From: Streptomyces caeruleatus | GTDB taxonomy: Bacteria; Actinomycetota; Actinomycetes; Streptomycetales; Streptomycetaceae | NCBI RefSeq assembly: GCF_001514235.1 | Contig: NZ_KQ948924.1 | Span: forward strand, 1 to 64,000 | Direction: 5' to 3' | DNA length: 64,000 bases | Part shown: positions 52,723 to 62,600 of the stretch, in pieces | Numbering within the stretch: the first letter of the stretch is position 1 | Layout of the letters: each line of letters starts with the position of its first letter | Position numbers and translations under genes: made by a program | The notes under the pieces: generated by a model | Database searches by the model: none | Seen by the model: the letters and a program-made list of their open reading frames with translations, nothing else | What the model was told of the DNA's origin: nothing

Positions 52723-53418
52723 ATGGAACGGGCGGCGGTGTTCGACGTCGACGGAACCCTTGTCGACACCAATCACCTCCATGTGACGACCTGGTGGGAA
52801 GCCTTCCGCCAGACCGGCCACCGGGTGCCCATGCACGCCGTCCACCGGGCCGTCGGCCTCGGCTCCACCGATCTGATCGCCCACCTCCTCGGGGACGACC
52901 GGGACAAGGACCGGGACGCCGAGCTGAGCGCCGCGCACAAGGCCCTGTACGGCCAGTACTTCGACCGGCTGCCCCCGCTGCGGGACGCGGACCGGCTGCT
53001 GCGACGACTCGCCCGCGAGGGCTGGCGCGTCGTCCTCGCGACCTCGGCCGGCGGGGCGGAGCTGTCCGCGCTGCGCCGGGCGATCTCCGCGGACGACGCG
53101 ATCGACGCCACCGCGAGCGCCGACGACGTCGACGAGGGCAAGCCCGCTCCGGAGCCCGTCGAGCACGCCCTGGAACTGGCCGGGGTGCCCGCCGAGCGGG
53201 CGGTCTTCGTCGGCGACACCGTGTGGGACATGCGGGCCGGCACCCGCGCCGGGGTGCGCTGTGTGGGCGTCCTGTGCGGCGGCATCCCCCGCGCCGACCT
53301 GCTGGACGCGGGCGCGCAGGCGGTGTACGACGATCCGGCCCATCTGCTGGCGACGCTGGCCGACAGCCCCCTGGCCGACGTGCCGGGCGGCCCGGACACG
53401 CACCCGCGCACCGGATGA
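52723..53418 (+). CDS. HAD-superfamily phosphatase
   Basis: This 231-residue hydrolase has motif I FDVDGTLVDT, a helical cap, motif II in VVLATSAGG, a Lys in DEGKPAPEPVE and motif IV FVGDTVWDM. It resembles phosphoglycolate-phosphatase/beta-phosphoglucomutase-type enzymes. AGGAAGGGG precedes ATG. It follows the PHP gene after 55 bases and overlaps the FUSC gene by ATGA. Confidence 0.9.
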   Translation: MERAAVFDVDGTLVDTNHLHVTTWWEAFRQTGHRVPMHAVHRAVGLGSTDLIAHLLGDDRDKDRDAELSAAHKALYGQYFDRLPPLRDADRLLRRLAREGWRVVLATSAGGAELSALRRAISADDAIDATASADDVDEGKPAPEPVEHALELAGVPAERAVFVGDTVWDMRAGTRAGVRCVGVLCGGIPRADLLDAGAQAVYDDPAHLLATLADSPLADVPGGPDTHPRTG

Positions 53419-54647
53419 CGCGTGCGACGCAGGGGGTGGCCCGGCCCGCGCGCCGGGTCACCCGGGCGGCGGAATCCATACGCCAGCGGACCGACGGGGG
53501 CGCCCGGGTGATCAACGCGCTACGGCGGGAGGCGGACTCCGTCGGCAGGGCCGCCCGGGCCGCCTGGGCCGGGCCCGGCCGGGAGCGCGACCTAATCGTG
53601 CAGTCGCTGAAGGCGGCGGCCGCGGCGCTGCTGGCCTGGCTGGTGGGGAGCGTGTGGCTGGGCGACCCGATGGCCCTGATGGCGTCCTGGGTCGCGCTGA
53701 TCCTGGTGCAGGCCACGGTGTACAGCTCGCTGCTCCAGGCCGCGCAGCAGTTCACGGCGATCTGTGCCGGGACGGTGCTCGCGTCGGCCGCGCTGGCGCT
53801 CACCGGGAGCACCCTGGGCGCGCTGACCCTGTCGATCCCGCTGCTGATGCTGCTGGCCAACTGGTCGCGCTTCGGCGACCAGGGCGTCTTCGGCGCGACG
53901 ACCGCGCTGTTCACCCTGGCCACGGGCGCGGCCGGGGCGGCCGCCGTCGGGCACCGGGTGGGACAGGCCGCTCTCGGGGCGGTGATCGGGGTCGCCGTCA
54001 ACGCGCTCGTACTGCCGCCGATCCATCTGCGGGACGTCCGGGAGAACCTCGCGGCACTGGCCCGGGAGGCGGGGGACCTCCTGCACACCGTGGCCGCCGA
54101 TCTGCGGGACACCGAGTGGAACGCGCAGAGCGCGGCCGGCTGGTCGAGTGCCTCGGCACGGCTGGAGCGCCGCCTGGAGACGCTGCGCTCGGCGCGGGGC
54201 TGGAGCCGGGAGAGCCTGCGGCTGACCGCGGGCCCGCTGCGGGTGCGGCGCGCTCCGAGGCCGGCGCCGCCGGAAGAGGAGGACGAGCGCTGGAGCCGGG
54301 TCACCGGGCACATCAGGGCGCTCACCCGGACGCTGGCCGTCGCGGCCGACGAAGAACGCGCTCCCCTGCCGCCCGACGGGCCCGCGCTGCACGCGTACGC
54401 CGGGCTGCTGGACCTGATCGGCGACAAGTGCCAGGTGGAGAGCAGGCATCTGCTGGAGGCCGGGGAGGGCGAGGCCGGTCCGGACGACCGGGCCGAGGCC
54501 ACGATGCTGCGGCTGCGACGGGAGCTCCAGGACTGGCTGCGGGAGCACGCCGGGCAGGGCGCCGCTCGGGCGACGGTGCTCGGGACCCTGCTGCTGCAGG
54601 CCGAGAACGTGTGGAGCGAAACCGTTTCGGCAGGTCAGCGAGGGTGA
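53415..54647 (+). CDS. FUSC-family membrane protein (aromatic acid exporter-like)
   Basis: This is a 410-residue protein. About six closely packed helices occupy the first half (ALLAWLVGSVWLGDPMALMA, TVLASAALALTGSTLGALTL and others). The cytoplasmic C-terminal half is helical. The pattern fits the FUSC/YccC family of putative aromatic-acid efflux proteins. It is coupled to the HAD gene. Its stop overlaps a CRP-like site and it is followed by a structured RNA. Confidence 0.82.
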   Translation: MTRATQGVARPARRVTRAAESIRQRTDGGARVINALRREADSVGRAARAAWAGPGRERDLIVQSLKAAAAALLAWLVGSVWLGDPMALMASWVALILVQATVYSSLLQAAQQFTAICAGTVLASAALALTGSTLGALTLSIPLLMLLANWSRFGDQGVFGATTALFTLATGAAGAAAVGHRVGQAALGAVIGVAVNALVLPPIHLRDVRENLAALAREAGDLLHTVAADLRDTEWNAQSAAGWSSASARLERRLETLRSARGWSRESLRLTAGPLRVRRAPRPAPPEEEDERWSRVTGHIRALTRTLAVAADEERAPLPPDGPALHAYAGLLDLIGDKCQVESRHLLEAGEGEAGPDDRAEATMLRLRRELQDWLREHAGQGAARATVLGTLLLQAENVWSETVSAGQRG

Positions 54648-54657
54648 CACAGATCAC
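54644..54657. promoter_or_regulatory. CRP-type palindrome GTGACACAGATCAC
   Basis: GTGA-N6-TCAC matches the half-site pattern of actinobacterial CRP/FNR regulators. It lies just upstream of the structured RNA. Regulation of that RNA by Crp is inference. Confidence 0.45.
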
Positions 54658-54689
54658 CTGGCATCTGCCCCCGAGACGGAACACCCGAG

Positions 54690-54877
54690 GGTGGTTGCCC
54701 GTTGAACAACACGTGGGTGCGGATGGGACAGTGTCCCCGGGCCTCACCTTTTGCCCACAGGGACGATCGTTCGGCTGAAGCCCTGTGGAGCCTTTCGCCG
54801 AGAGGCGACCGCCATCCGCACCCACCACAGACCGCCCCGACCGTGGCTCCCCCGTCCCGGTCGGGGCTCTCTCCTTT
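54690..54877 (+). ncRNA. structured RNA, probable Streptomyces 6S-like RNA (scr3559-type)
   Basis: A 14-bp perfect closing stem joins GTGGGTGCGGATGG (54713-54726) and 54812-54825. Inside it are CCACAGGG/CCCTGTGG (54755-54762 with 54781-54788) and GCCTTTC/GAGAGGC (54790-54796 with 54800-54806). A 10-bp terminator stem with T-rich tail follows at 54834-54877. The closing stem, bubble and inner hairpin layout, the size of about 190 nt, and a downstream SDR gene all fit the S. coelicolor 6S-like RNA scr3559, which lies next to an oxidoreductase gene as I recall it. 6S RNAs bind RNA polymerase holoenzyme. The ends are approximate and the 5' end is not fixed. Confidence 0.68.
54834..54877 (+). terminator. 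intrinsic terminator of the structured RNA
   Basis: GCCCCGACCG (54834-54843) pairs with CGGTCGGGGC (54858-54867), 14-nt loop, followed by TCTCTCCTTT. This is one of the few classic U-tract terminators in the window. Confidence 0.8.
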
Positions 54878-54952
54878 GTGGGCGCACTTTGTGGGCGCAC
54901 CCGGCCGGGTCGGTTTGACTTCGAGAGCACTCCAATTCGTAGCGTTCCGGAC

Positions 54953-55915
54953 ATGAGCACTGCACAGCACAAGATCGGCTCGGGGTTCGGCGCCCACAGC
55001 ACCGCCGACGAGGTCCTGGACGGCATCGACCTCTCCGGCAAGCTCGCGATCGTCACCGGCGGCTACTCGGGGCTCGGCCTGGAGACCACGCGTGCCCTCA
55101 CCAAGGCGGGTGCCCGGGTCGTCGTACCGGCACGTCGGCCGGACACCGCGCGGGAGGCGCTCGACGGCGTGGACGGTGTCGAGGTGGACACGCTCGACCT
55201 CGGGGACCTGGAGAGCGTGCGCTCCTTCGCCGAGCGGTTCCTCGACTCGGCGCGCACGATCGACATCGTGATCGACAACGCCGGGATCATGGCCTGCCCT
55301 CAGACCCGGGTGGGGCCGGGCTGGGAAGCCCAGTTCGCGACCAATCACCTCGGTCACTTCGCCCTGGTCAACCGGCTGTGGCCGGCGATCGAGCCCGGCG
55401 GCGCCCGGGTGGTGTCCGTGTCCTCGCGCGGTCACCACTTCTCCGGCATCCGCTGGGACGACGTGCACTGGCGGCAGGGCTACGACAAGTGGCAGGCCTA
55501 CGGCCAGGCGAAGACCGCGAACGTCCTGTTCGCCGTCCAGCTCGACCGGCTCGCGGCGGACCGTGGCGTACGGGCCTTCGCGCTGCACCCCGGCGGCATC
55601 CTCACCCCTCTGCAGCGGCATCTGCCGAAGGAGGAGATGGTGGCCCACGGCTGGATCGACGAGGAGGGCAACCCGATCCCGCAGGACGGCTTCAAGACGC
55701 CCGAGCAGGGCGCCGCGACCCAGGTGTGGGCCGCGACCTCACCCCAGCTGACCGGCCTGGGCGGCGTCTACCTGGAGGACTGCGACATCGCCGAGCCCGC
55801 CCCGGCGGACGGTGAGCGGGCCGGCGTGAAGGACTGGGCGGTGGACCCGGAGCAGGCGGCGCGGCTGTGGACGCTGTCGGCGGAGCTCACCGGGGTGGAC
55901 GCGTTCGCCTCGTAG
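54953..55915 (+). CDS. short-chain dehydrogenase/reductase
   Basis: This 320-residue SDR has the cofactor motif TGGYSGLG (35-42), the conserved NAGIMACPQT, a serine in SVSSRGHH, and the YGQAKTAN catalytic Tyr/Lys near residue 181. It belongs to the WW-oxidoreductase/retinol-dehydrogenase-like group frequent in Streptomyces. The substrate is unknown. ATG 54953 lacks a ribosome site, unusual here, so leaderless translation or dependence on the upstream RNA region is possible. Confidence 0.9.
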   Translation: MSTAQHKIGSGFGAHSTADEVLDGIDLSGKLAIVTGGYSGLGLETTRALTKAGARVVVPARRPDTAREALDGVDGVEVDTLDLGDLESVRSFAERFLDSARTIDIVIDNAGIMACPQTRVGPGWEAQFATNHLGHFALVNRLWPAIEPGGARVVSVSSRGHHFSGIRWDDVHWRQGYDKWQAYGQAKTANVLFAVQLDRLAADRGVRAFALHPGGILTPLQRHLPKEEMVAHGWIDEEGNPIPQDGFKTPEQGAATQVWAATSPQLTGLGGVYLEDCDIAEPAPADGERAGVKDWAVDPEQAARLWTLSAELTGVDAFAS

Positions 55916-55993
55916 TGCGGGCCCGGAGCGTGCGAGCGCCTCGGAGCGGGTACTCGGACGCTCCCCGTCCCCGCTCTTCGTAAGGAGCCGCAG

Positions 55994-57022
55994 GTGAGCA
56001 GCGAAGCGGCCCGCAGGATCGTGGTCACCGGTGCCACGGGCAATGTCGGTACGAGTGTGGTGCGGCTGCTCTCGGAGGATCCGGAGGTCGGCTCCGTGCT
56101 GGGGCTGGCCCGCCGGATCCCCGACTGGTCGCCGCCGAAGACGGACTGGGCGGCGGTCGACCTGGGCTCCGAGCAGGCCGACCTGGCGGGCGTCTTCGCG
56201 GGTGCCGACGCCGTCGTCCATCTGGCCTGGGCGTTCCAGCCGACGCACGATCCGGCGCGGACCTGGCGCACGAACGTGCTGGGCGGCATCCGGGTCTTCG
56301 AGGCGGTGGCCGCGGCCAAGGTGCCGGCGCTGGTGCACGCGTCGTCGGTCGGCGCGTACTCGCCGGGGCCGAAGGACCACGCCGTGGACGAGTCCTGGCC
56401 GACGCACGGCTGGCCGGACGCCGCGTACTGCCGGGAGAAGGCCTATCTGGAGCGGACGCTGGACACCTTCGACCGCGCCCATCCCCGGGTGCGGGTGGTG
56501 CGGATGCGGCCGGCGTTCCTGTTCAAGCGGGAGTCGGCGAGCGAGCAGCGCCGTATCTTCGGGGGCCGCTTCCTGCCGGGTCCGCTGGCCCGGCCCGAAC
56601 TGCTGCCGGTCCTGCCGGACATTCCGGGACTGCGGGTCCAGGCCCTGCACACGGACGACGCGGCGACGGCGTATCGGCTGGCCGTGAAGTCCGACGTGCG
56701 GGGCGCGTTCAACCTGGCGGCCGACCCTCCGATCGACGCGGGGCTGCTGGGCGAGATGCTCGGTGCCCGCCCGGTCCGGCTGCCCCGCCCGGCGGCCCGC
56801 TCGGCGATTGCCGCCGCGTGGGGGCTGCACCTGCTGCCCGCTTCCCCGCACCTCTTCGACGCGGTGCTGCGGCTGCCGCTGATGGACTGCACACGGGCCC
56901 GTGCGGAACTGAGCTGGCGGCCGGAGCGTACGGCGACCGAGGTGCTGGAGGAGTTCCTGCAGGGCCTCCAGCGCGGTGAGGGCGCGCCCACGGAGCCGAT
57001 GCGGGGGCGCAAGGTCGGCTGA
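55994..57022 (+). CDS. NAD-dependent epimerase/dehydratase family protein
   Basis: This 342-residue extended SDR has the Rossmann motif VTGATGNVGTSV near residue 11. The segment DAVVHLAWAFQPT follows, and YCREKAYLE corresponds to YxxxK. The C-terminal substrate domain is less conserved, so a sugar or other substrate cannot be named. The GTG start has AAGGAG upstream. It follows the SDR gene by 78 bases. Confidence 0.87.
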   Translation: MSSEAARRIVVTGATGNVGTSVVRLLSEDPEVGSVLGLARRIPDWSPPKTDWAAVDLGSEQADLAGVFAGADAVVHLAWAFQPTHDPARTWRTNVLGGIRVFEAVAAAKVPALVHASSVGAYSPGPKDHAVDESWPTHGWPDAAYCREKAYLERTLDTFDRAHPRVRVVRMRPAFLFKRESASEQRRIFGGRFLPGPLARPELLPVLPDIPGLRVQALHTDDAATAYRLAVKSDVRGAFNLAADPPIDAGLLGEMLGARPVRLPRPAARSAIAAAWGLHLLPASPHLFDAVLRLPLMDCTRARAELSWRPERTATEVLEEFLQGLQRGEGAPTEPMRGRKVG

Positions 57023-57028
57023 CCCGGC

Positions 57029-57268
57029 TCAGCCGGGCGGCTCCTCGGGTGCCGGATGTTCCGGATGGACCGCGCCCGACGGGGACGCGCCCTGCCGGCT
57101 CGTGCCCGCCTCGTCCGTGTCGGGGACGTCGTCGTCCTCGCCCGCGTCGTCGGCGGGCGCGACCGGCACCTCCCAGGGGTCCTCCCCCTCGTTCGCCTGC
57201 TGGTCCGGCAGATCTCGCGGAACCGGCCCGCCGTTCTGCTCCGGCGCCTCGCGACGGTCGTCGGCCAT
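57029..57268 (-). CDS. small acidic hypothetical protein
   Basis: This 79-residue hydrophilic protein is rich in Asp, Glu and Pro (DDAGEDDDVPDTDEAG). It has no hydrophobic core and is probably disordered. A strong AGGAGG lies six bases before ATG, which argues that it is a real gene. It converges on the epimerase gene with a six-base gap. Function unknown. Confidence 0.7.
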   Translation of the reverse strand: MADDRREAPEQNGGPVPRDLPDQQANEGEDPWEVPVAPADDAGEDDDVPDTDEAGTSRQGASPSGAVHPEHPAPEEPPG

Positions 57269-57335
57269 GGTGCACCTCCTGCGCGTCGTCCAAGGTCAGG
57301 GCACCGCGAGTACCGCTCCCGCGAGCGGCGAAACC

Positions 57336-58564
57336 TCAGTGCGGCACCCGCTCCGAGGAAGCCGTCCGCCAGGCGGGCCCCGGCGCCTGTGCCGCCGGTT
57401 CGGCGCGTCGGCCGCCCCGCGCGAAGAAGTCGGCGAGCGGCAGGATCGCGGCACCCACGGTGACCGCGTCCGGACCGAGCCGGCCGAGGTCGACGGTGAC
57501 CTTCTGGGCCGGGTGCCGCAGGGCGTAGGAAGCCGCGTACCGGCGTACGGCGGGCAGGAAGCGGGCGCCGAGCTGGTGTCCCGCCCAGCCGCCGATCAGG
57601 ATGCGCTCGGGCTGGAAGAGGTTGATCAGGTCGGACAGGCCCGCGCCCACGTACTCGGCCGTCTCCTCCAGTACGGCGAGCGCCACCGGGTCGGCGGCCT
57701 CGCCCTCGGGCGGATACGCGCCGGCCAGCATCGCCGCCAGCGCGGTCTCCTCGTCGGTGCCCTCCGGCGCTCCCGCCCTCCTCGCGCCAGCGCGCGAGCA
57801 GCGACTCGGCGCCCGCGTAGGCCTCCAGGCAGCCGAGGGCACCGCAGCGGCAGCGGCGCCCCCGGACGCGTACCGTCAGATGACCCCACTCGACGGCCCG
57901 TCCGTGCTCCACCTCGGGGGTGACCAGACAGGCGCCGACGCCGGAGCCGAAGAGCACGACGAGCGCGTTGCGGGCGCCGCGTCCGCCGCCGAACCACATC
58001 TCGGCCTGGCCGAGGGTGCGGGCGCCGTTGTCGATGAAGTACGGGACGCCGTCCGGGAGCGGGGAGCCGCCCGCAGGAGCCGCTCCAGCGGTACGGCGTC
58101 CCAGCCGATGGTCTGTCCGTGCACGACGGCGCCGGGGCCCGGTGTGGGTTCGACGATCCCGGGGACGCCGATGCCGACGCCGAGGAGCCGCTCGGGTGCG
58201 ATGCCGGCGTCCGAGAGCACCTCGGCGATGCCGTCGCGCACGTGGCCGACGATGCCCTCGACCTCGTACCGCGCTTGCGTCAACGGCCTTTCCGCGCGGG
58301 CGAGTTCGGTGAGGGTGAGGTCGAAGAGCCCGATCCGTACCCGGGTCTCCCCCACGTCGACGCCGATCATGTGGCCGCTGGCGGGCGCGACGCGCAGCAG
58401 GATGCGGGGGCGGCCGCCGTCGGAGTCGACGCTGCCGGCCTCCTCGACCAGGCGTCGGCGATCAGCTCGGCGACGACGTTGCTGACGGAACCGGAGCTCA
58501 GTCCGGTCGCCGGGCCGAGTTCGAAGCGGCTGAGGGGGCCGTCGAAGTACAGGCGTTGCAGCAC
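57336..58564 (-). pseudogene. ROK-family transcriptional regulator with three frame disruptions
   Basis: Fragments in three frames together encode a complete ROK repressor. The winged helix is LQRLYFDGPLSRFELG...LSSGSVSNVVAELIAD. The sugar-kinase-like domain includes IGVDVGETRVRIGLFD, GVGIGVPGIVEP and VVLFGSGVGACLV. The zinc motif is CRCGALGCLEAYAG, and the end is LINLFQPERILIGG. Breaks are near 58450 (one base short), 58072 (one short, in a C run) and 57780 (one extra, in a G run). The usual N terminus (VRDLRRGNRTAV) continues upstream of GTG 58564 without a start codon. True decay or sequence error. Confidence 0.75.
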
Positions 58565-58613
58565 GGCCGTACGGTTGCCCCGTCTGAGGTCCCGTACCGG
58601 ACCACGAGCCGGT

Positions 58614-59607
58614 CTACGAGGTCAGGTCCTCGATCTCGGCCAGTGCCGCCACGAGCTCCGGGGCGACCGAGTCCTGGACCCAGCGGTGCTGTGCGGCGTC
58701 GGCCGCCCGGGGGGCCGTCTCCGTGAGCATGATCAGGTAGAGGTAGGAGCGGTAGAGGGCCAGGCGCAGGCGGGCCGGGGCGTCGAAGTCGGCCCGTCCT
58801 CCGGCCTCCCGGTATCCGGCGAGGAAGGCGTCGTCCTGCTTGATGTCGCCGAGCAGGGCCAGGGAGACGAAGTCGGCTGGGGGTCCCCCCAGGCCGTTCA
58901 GGCACTGGGGGAGGATCGCCCCAGAACATGCGCTCGCCGTCGATGAGCCCGCCGATCCGGGCCTCCCCCGACGCCCGGTCCACCAGGATGTTGCCCGGCC
59001 ACAGGTCGAAGTGGACCAGGCACGGGACGGTGACCTCGTCGAGGGTGTCGTAGCCGGCCCGGAGCGTGTCCGCGACGGCGTCGGCGGGGCGGGGCAGCGT
59101 GGGCCGGTAGTGGCGGGCGTCGTCGAGGACGGCGTCGAGCATCCCGGTGAAGGCGGTGCGCCAGTCGGGGGCGAGCGGGCCGAGGGCGCCGGAGGGGTAG
59201 CCGAAGGCCGGTCCGGTCACCCGGTGCAGGCGGGCCACCTGGCGGCCCAACTCCGTGCGCAGGGCGGTTCGTTCGGTGTCGGTGAGCTCGCCGTTCCAGG
59301 GTTCGCCGGGGCAGGCGGTCATCAGCAGCCGGTCCCCGTCGGCCACCACACGCGGTGCGGGCACGTCCGCCTCGGCGGCGCTCCGGTAGAACTGCGCCTC
59401 GGACACCAGCAGCCGGTTCTCGTGGCTCAGTCCCGGGACGGTCGGCGGGGGCGGCACCTTCAGCACGTACCGGCGGCCGTCGGTGAGGAGGAGTTCCTCG
59501 ACCGTGTTGTAGGTGCCGCCCGTCAGCGGGCGGAGGTGGGCGAGGTGGTCCGGCGGGATGCCCGCCGCGTCCAGGACCTGCCGGGCCCGTTCCCAGGAGT
59601 CCACCAC
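58614..59607 (-). pseudogene. aminoglycoside-phosphotransferase-like kinase gene broken by a hairpin insertion
   Basis: The first 230 residues form an APH/ChoK-fold kinase. VLKVPPP holds the ATP-binding Lys, VHFDLWPGNIL the catalytic loop and GGLIDGERMFWGD the metal-binding Asp. After this point the frame is lost. The correct continuation, DFVSLALLGD to AEIEDLTS, resumes in another frame and ends at 58614. The break is a 31-34 nt palindromic insertion at about 58880-58914. The kinase substrate would be a small hydroxyl compound; resistance is not implied. Confidence 0.78.
58877..58915. repeat. palindromic repeat inserted in a coding region
   Basis: The segment runs CTGGGGGTCCCCCCAG, a 12-nt connector, then CTGGGGGAGG. 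CCCCCAG and CTGGGGG arms can form alternative hairpins. About 31-34 of these bases are absent from the expected reading frame of the kinase. It resembles small palindromic repeats dispersed in Streptomyces genomes. Confidence 0.7.
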
Positions 59608-59641
59608 CGTGCGCCCACCCCGCCCCTTCGGTCCCCGTCGA

Positions 59642-62600
59642 TCAGCCGGCCGTGTACACGTCCTCGACGTAGCGGCCGTCCGCGATCAGTGTGTCGAGCC
59701 ACCGCCCGGCCGCCGTGTCGTCGGCGCCCGGCGTGCGCTCCCGGTACAGCGTACGGAACGCCTCGCGCACCCCCGGCGCCATCCGTGAACCGTCCCCGCA
59801 CACGTACACCCGGGCGCCCGCCCCGAGCAGTTCCCAGACCTCGTCGGCCTCGGCGGCGATGCGGTGCTGGACGAAGGTCACTCCGTCCTGCGGGGCGGCG
59901 CTGAAGGCCGGGCGGAGCGAGACGGCGCCGGCGGCCTCGGCGGCGCGCAGTTCGTCGGCGTGCAGGAAGTCGGCGTCGGGGGCGTCGCAGCCGAAGTAGC
60001 AGAGGGCGGGGGCGAGTTCGGTGCCGGTCGCGCGGGCCGCCGTACGGTCGGCTATGGCTCCGCGGAACGGGGCGAGCCCGGTGCCCGCGGCGACCATGAC
60101 GACGGGCGTGCCCGCGTCGATCCGGAAGGCCTCCCGGCAGGGCTGGACCCGGGCGTACACCGTGTCGCCGGGTTCGATGCCGGTGAGGTGGCCGGAGCCG
60201 GTCCCCCGGTAGCGGCCCTTGCCCGAGCGGGCGGGGGCCTCCAGCAGGGAGACCATCAGGTCCGCGTGGCCGGGGTCGACGGCCGGCGAGGAGGAGATGG
60301 AGTAGTGGCGGGGGCGCAGCGGGGTGAGGATTTCCAGGAGTCGCGGCCAGTCGAGGGCGCCGCGCAGGGCCGGGAAGTCCTCGATCACCTCGACCAGGGT
60401 GCGGGGGTCGTCGGTCAGGTTCGCCAGCGCCGTGCGCTCCGGCGGGCACGGGTTGGCGGCGGCGAGGGCGGCGAGTTGGGCGGCGTTCGGGCGCTCCTGC
60501 AACTCGACGTGGCGGGTGAGGAGTTGGCGTACGGACACCGGCCGGTCGACCGCGAGGCCGTCCCGGCGGGGGCGGGTGGCGCGGATGTCCAGGACGGTGT
60601 CGAGGTCGACGCCGAGCGCGGCGGCGGCTCGCTCGGCCAGGGCGGGGGCGTTGGCGGGCAAAACGGTGAGGTGGTCGGCGGTGCGGTAGGTGACGCCGTC
60701 CGGGAGGGCGACGCGGACGAAGCGCTTGCGGCGAGCGTAGCCGGGGGCGGTGAGGTCGTGGGCCTCGGTGACCGTCATGGGGACGAGGCCGTGCCGTTGC
60801 GCGAGGGCGTCCAGCGGGCCTCCGGTCAGCGTGCGGACCTGGTACGCCGTGGCCGGCCCGGCGTCGGCGGGGGCGGTCGCGTCCGGGTCGCCGTACCGTT
60901 CCAGCAGCGCCGTACGGAGCCGGGCGGTGAAGTCCCGTACCGCGCCGGTGAGATCACCGGAGGCGTCGGCGGCGGCGCGGTCGACGAGGCGGGTGGCGCC
61001 GAGGTCGGCGAGCGTTGCGTCGAAACGCGTGGGGACGTGCTGGTAGGTGGCGGCCCAGTTGCGGTCGCCGACGCCGAGGACGGCGTAGGTGACGTCCGTG
61101 GCGTCGGGGGCCTCGTCCAGCCAGGCGGCGAAGGCGGTGGCGTCGTCGGTGGGGCGGCCGTTGTAGGAGGCGGCGGTGATCACCACCGGGCGGTCGGTGG
61201 GCAGGCCGCCGGCGTAGTCGTCCAGGGGCGCCACCTGGGTCTCGCAGCCGATCGCGGCGGCCTCGTCGGCGAGCTGGGCGGCGAAGTCGCGGCAGGTGCC
61301 GTAGTTGCTGCCGTGCAGGAACAGAGCGCTGGTGCCGGGGCGGACGCGGGCGGGGAGCACGGCCGTGTCGGACTCGGCCTGCGCGGCGGCGGGGACGGCG
61401 CCCGGCAGCGGGGCGTGTGCGCGGTCGGCGGTGGTGCGCGGGGTCAGGGCGAGGGTGAAGCCCTCGGGCTTGAGGGTGAGGGTCTCCTTGACCGTGAGCC
61501 GGTAGTCGGCGTGGTCGCGCAGCCGGTAGCGGTGGACGAGCATCGCCAGCAGCATGGTCGCCTCGTGCAGCGCGAACTGCCGCCCGATACAGGCCCGTTC
61601 ACCGGTGCCGAAGGGCTTGAAGGCGTGCACGGACCGGGCTTCCTCGGCCTCGGGTGTGAAGCGCGAGGGGTCGAACAGCTCGGGGTTGTCGCCCCAGACC
61701 GGCTGCCGGTGCAGCATCGGCGTGAGCACCAGGGCGGCCTGCCCGGCGCGCAGCGGGATGCGTCCGCCGAGCAGGGTGTCCTCGCGGGCCTGCCGGGAGA
61801 ACACGGCTGCGGTGGGCCACAGCCGCAGCGCCTCGTTGAGGACCTGGCGGGTGTACGCCAGCTTCCCGACCTCGTCGTACGTCGGCTCCGGGTCGGCCTG
61901 GTCGCCCCAGAGCTCGTCGACCTCTCGCCGCACGAGCTGGAGCGCGGTCGGGTGCTTGGCCAGGTAGTACAGGGCGAAGGACATCGCGCCGGAGGTGGTC
62001 TCGTGGCCGGCGATCAGGAAGGTGATGACCTGGTTGCGGATGTTGGCGGTGTCGAGGGTGGTGCCGTCGGCGGGGTGCTCGGCGGTGAGCATCAGGCCGA
62101 GGAGGTCCTCGGCGGCGCTCTGGTCGGTGCCGGTGCGGGCGGCGATGACGTCGTCGACGACCTTCGCGAGATAGGCGGAGTCAGTGCGGCAGGCGGCGTC
62201 CGCCGCCGAGTAGTCCCGGCCCGGGACCCGGGCGAGCCGGGTCATGCTCCACTCCAGGCAGCGGACCATCGACTCGACGAAGGGGTGCGGCTCGGGCCGC
62301 TCGAAGGATCCGAAGTCGTAGCCGAAGCCGGCGAGCCCGATGGTGTCCAGGGTCATCCGGGTCATGTCGTCGGGGACGTTCACCGGCCGTCCGGCGCGGG
62401 CGTCGCGGTCCCAGGACTCGACGAGCCGGCGGGCCACCTTCAGCATCACCGGGTGGTAGGTGCGCATCGAGCCGAGCGCGAAGGCGGGCATCAGGATGTC
62501 GTGGGCCTTGGCCCAGTTGGGCTCGTCGTTGTACGCGGTGAACAGGCCGTCGGCGGCGAACTCGCGGACGTTCTCCAGGCCGGGCCCGACGTGCTTGGCG

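Noticed and set aside
54702..54956. 84-codon frame with TTG start across the structured RNA, overlapping the SDR start
   Set aside because: Its start codon is rare, it has no ribosome site, and its composition follows the RNA stems; RNA structure explains the region better.
57876..58370. Separate short genes in the ROK region
   Set aside because: The pieces are consecutive parts of one ROK protein in different frames, so they are treated as one broken gene.
58498..59607. 369-codon version of the kinase
   Set aside because: The last third is out of frame; the family's C-terminal sequence is present in another frame ending at 58614.
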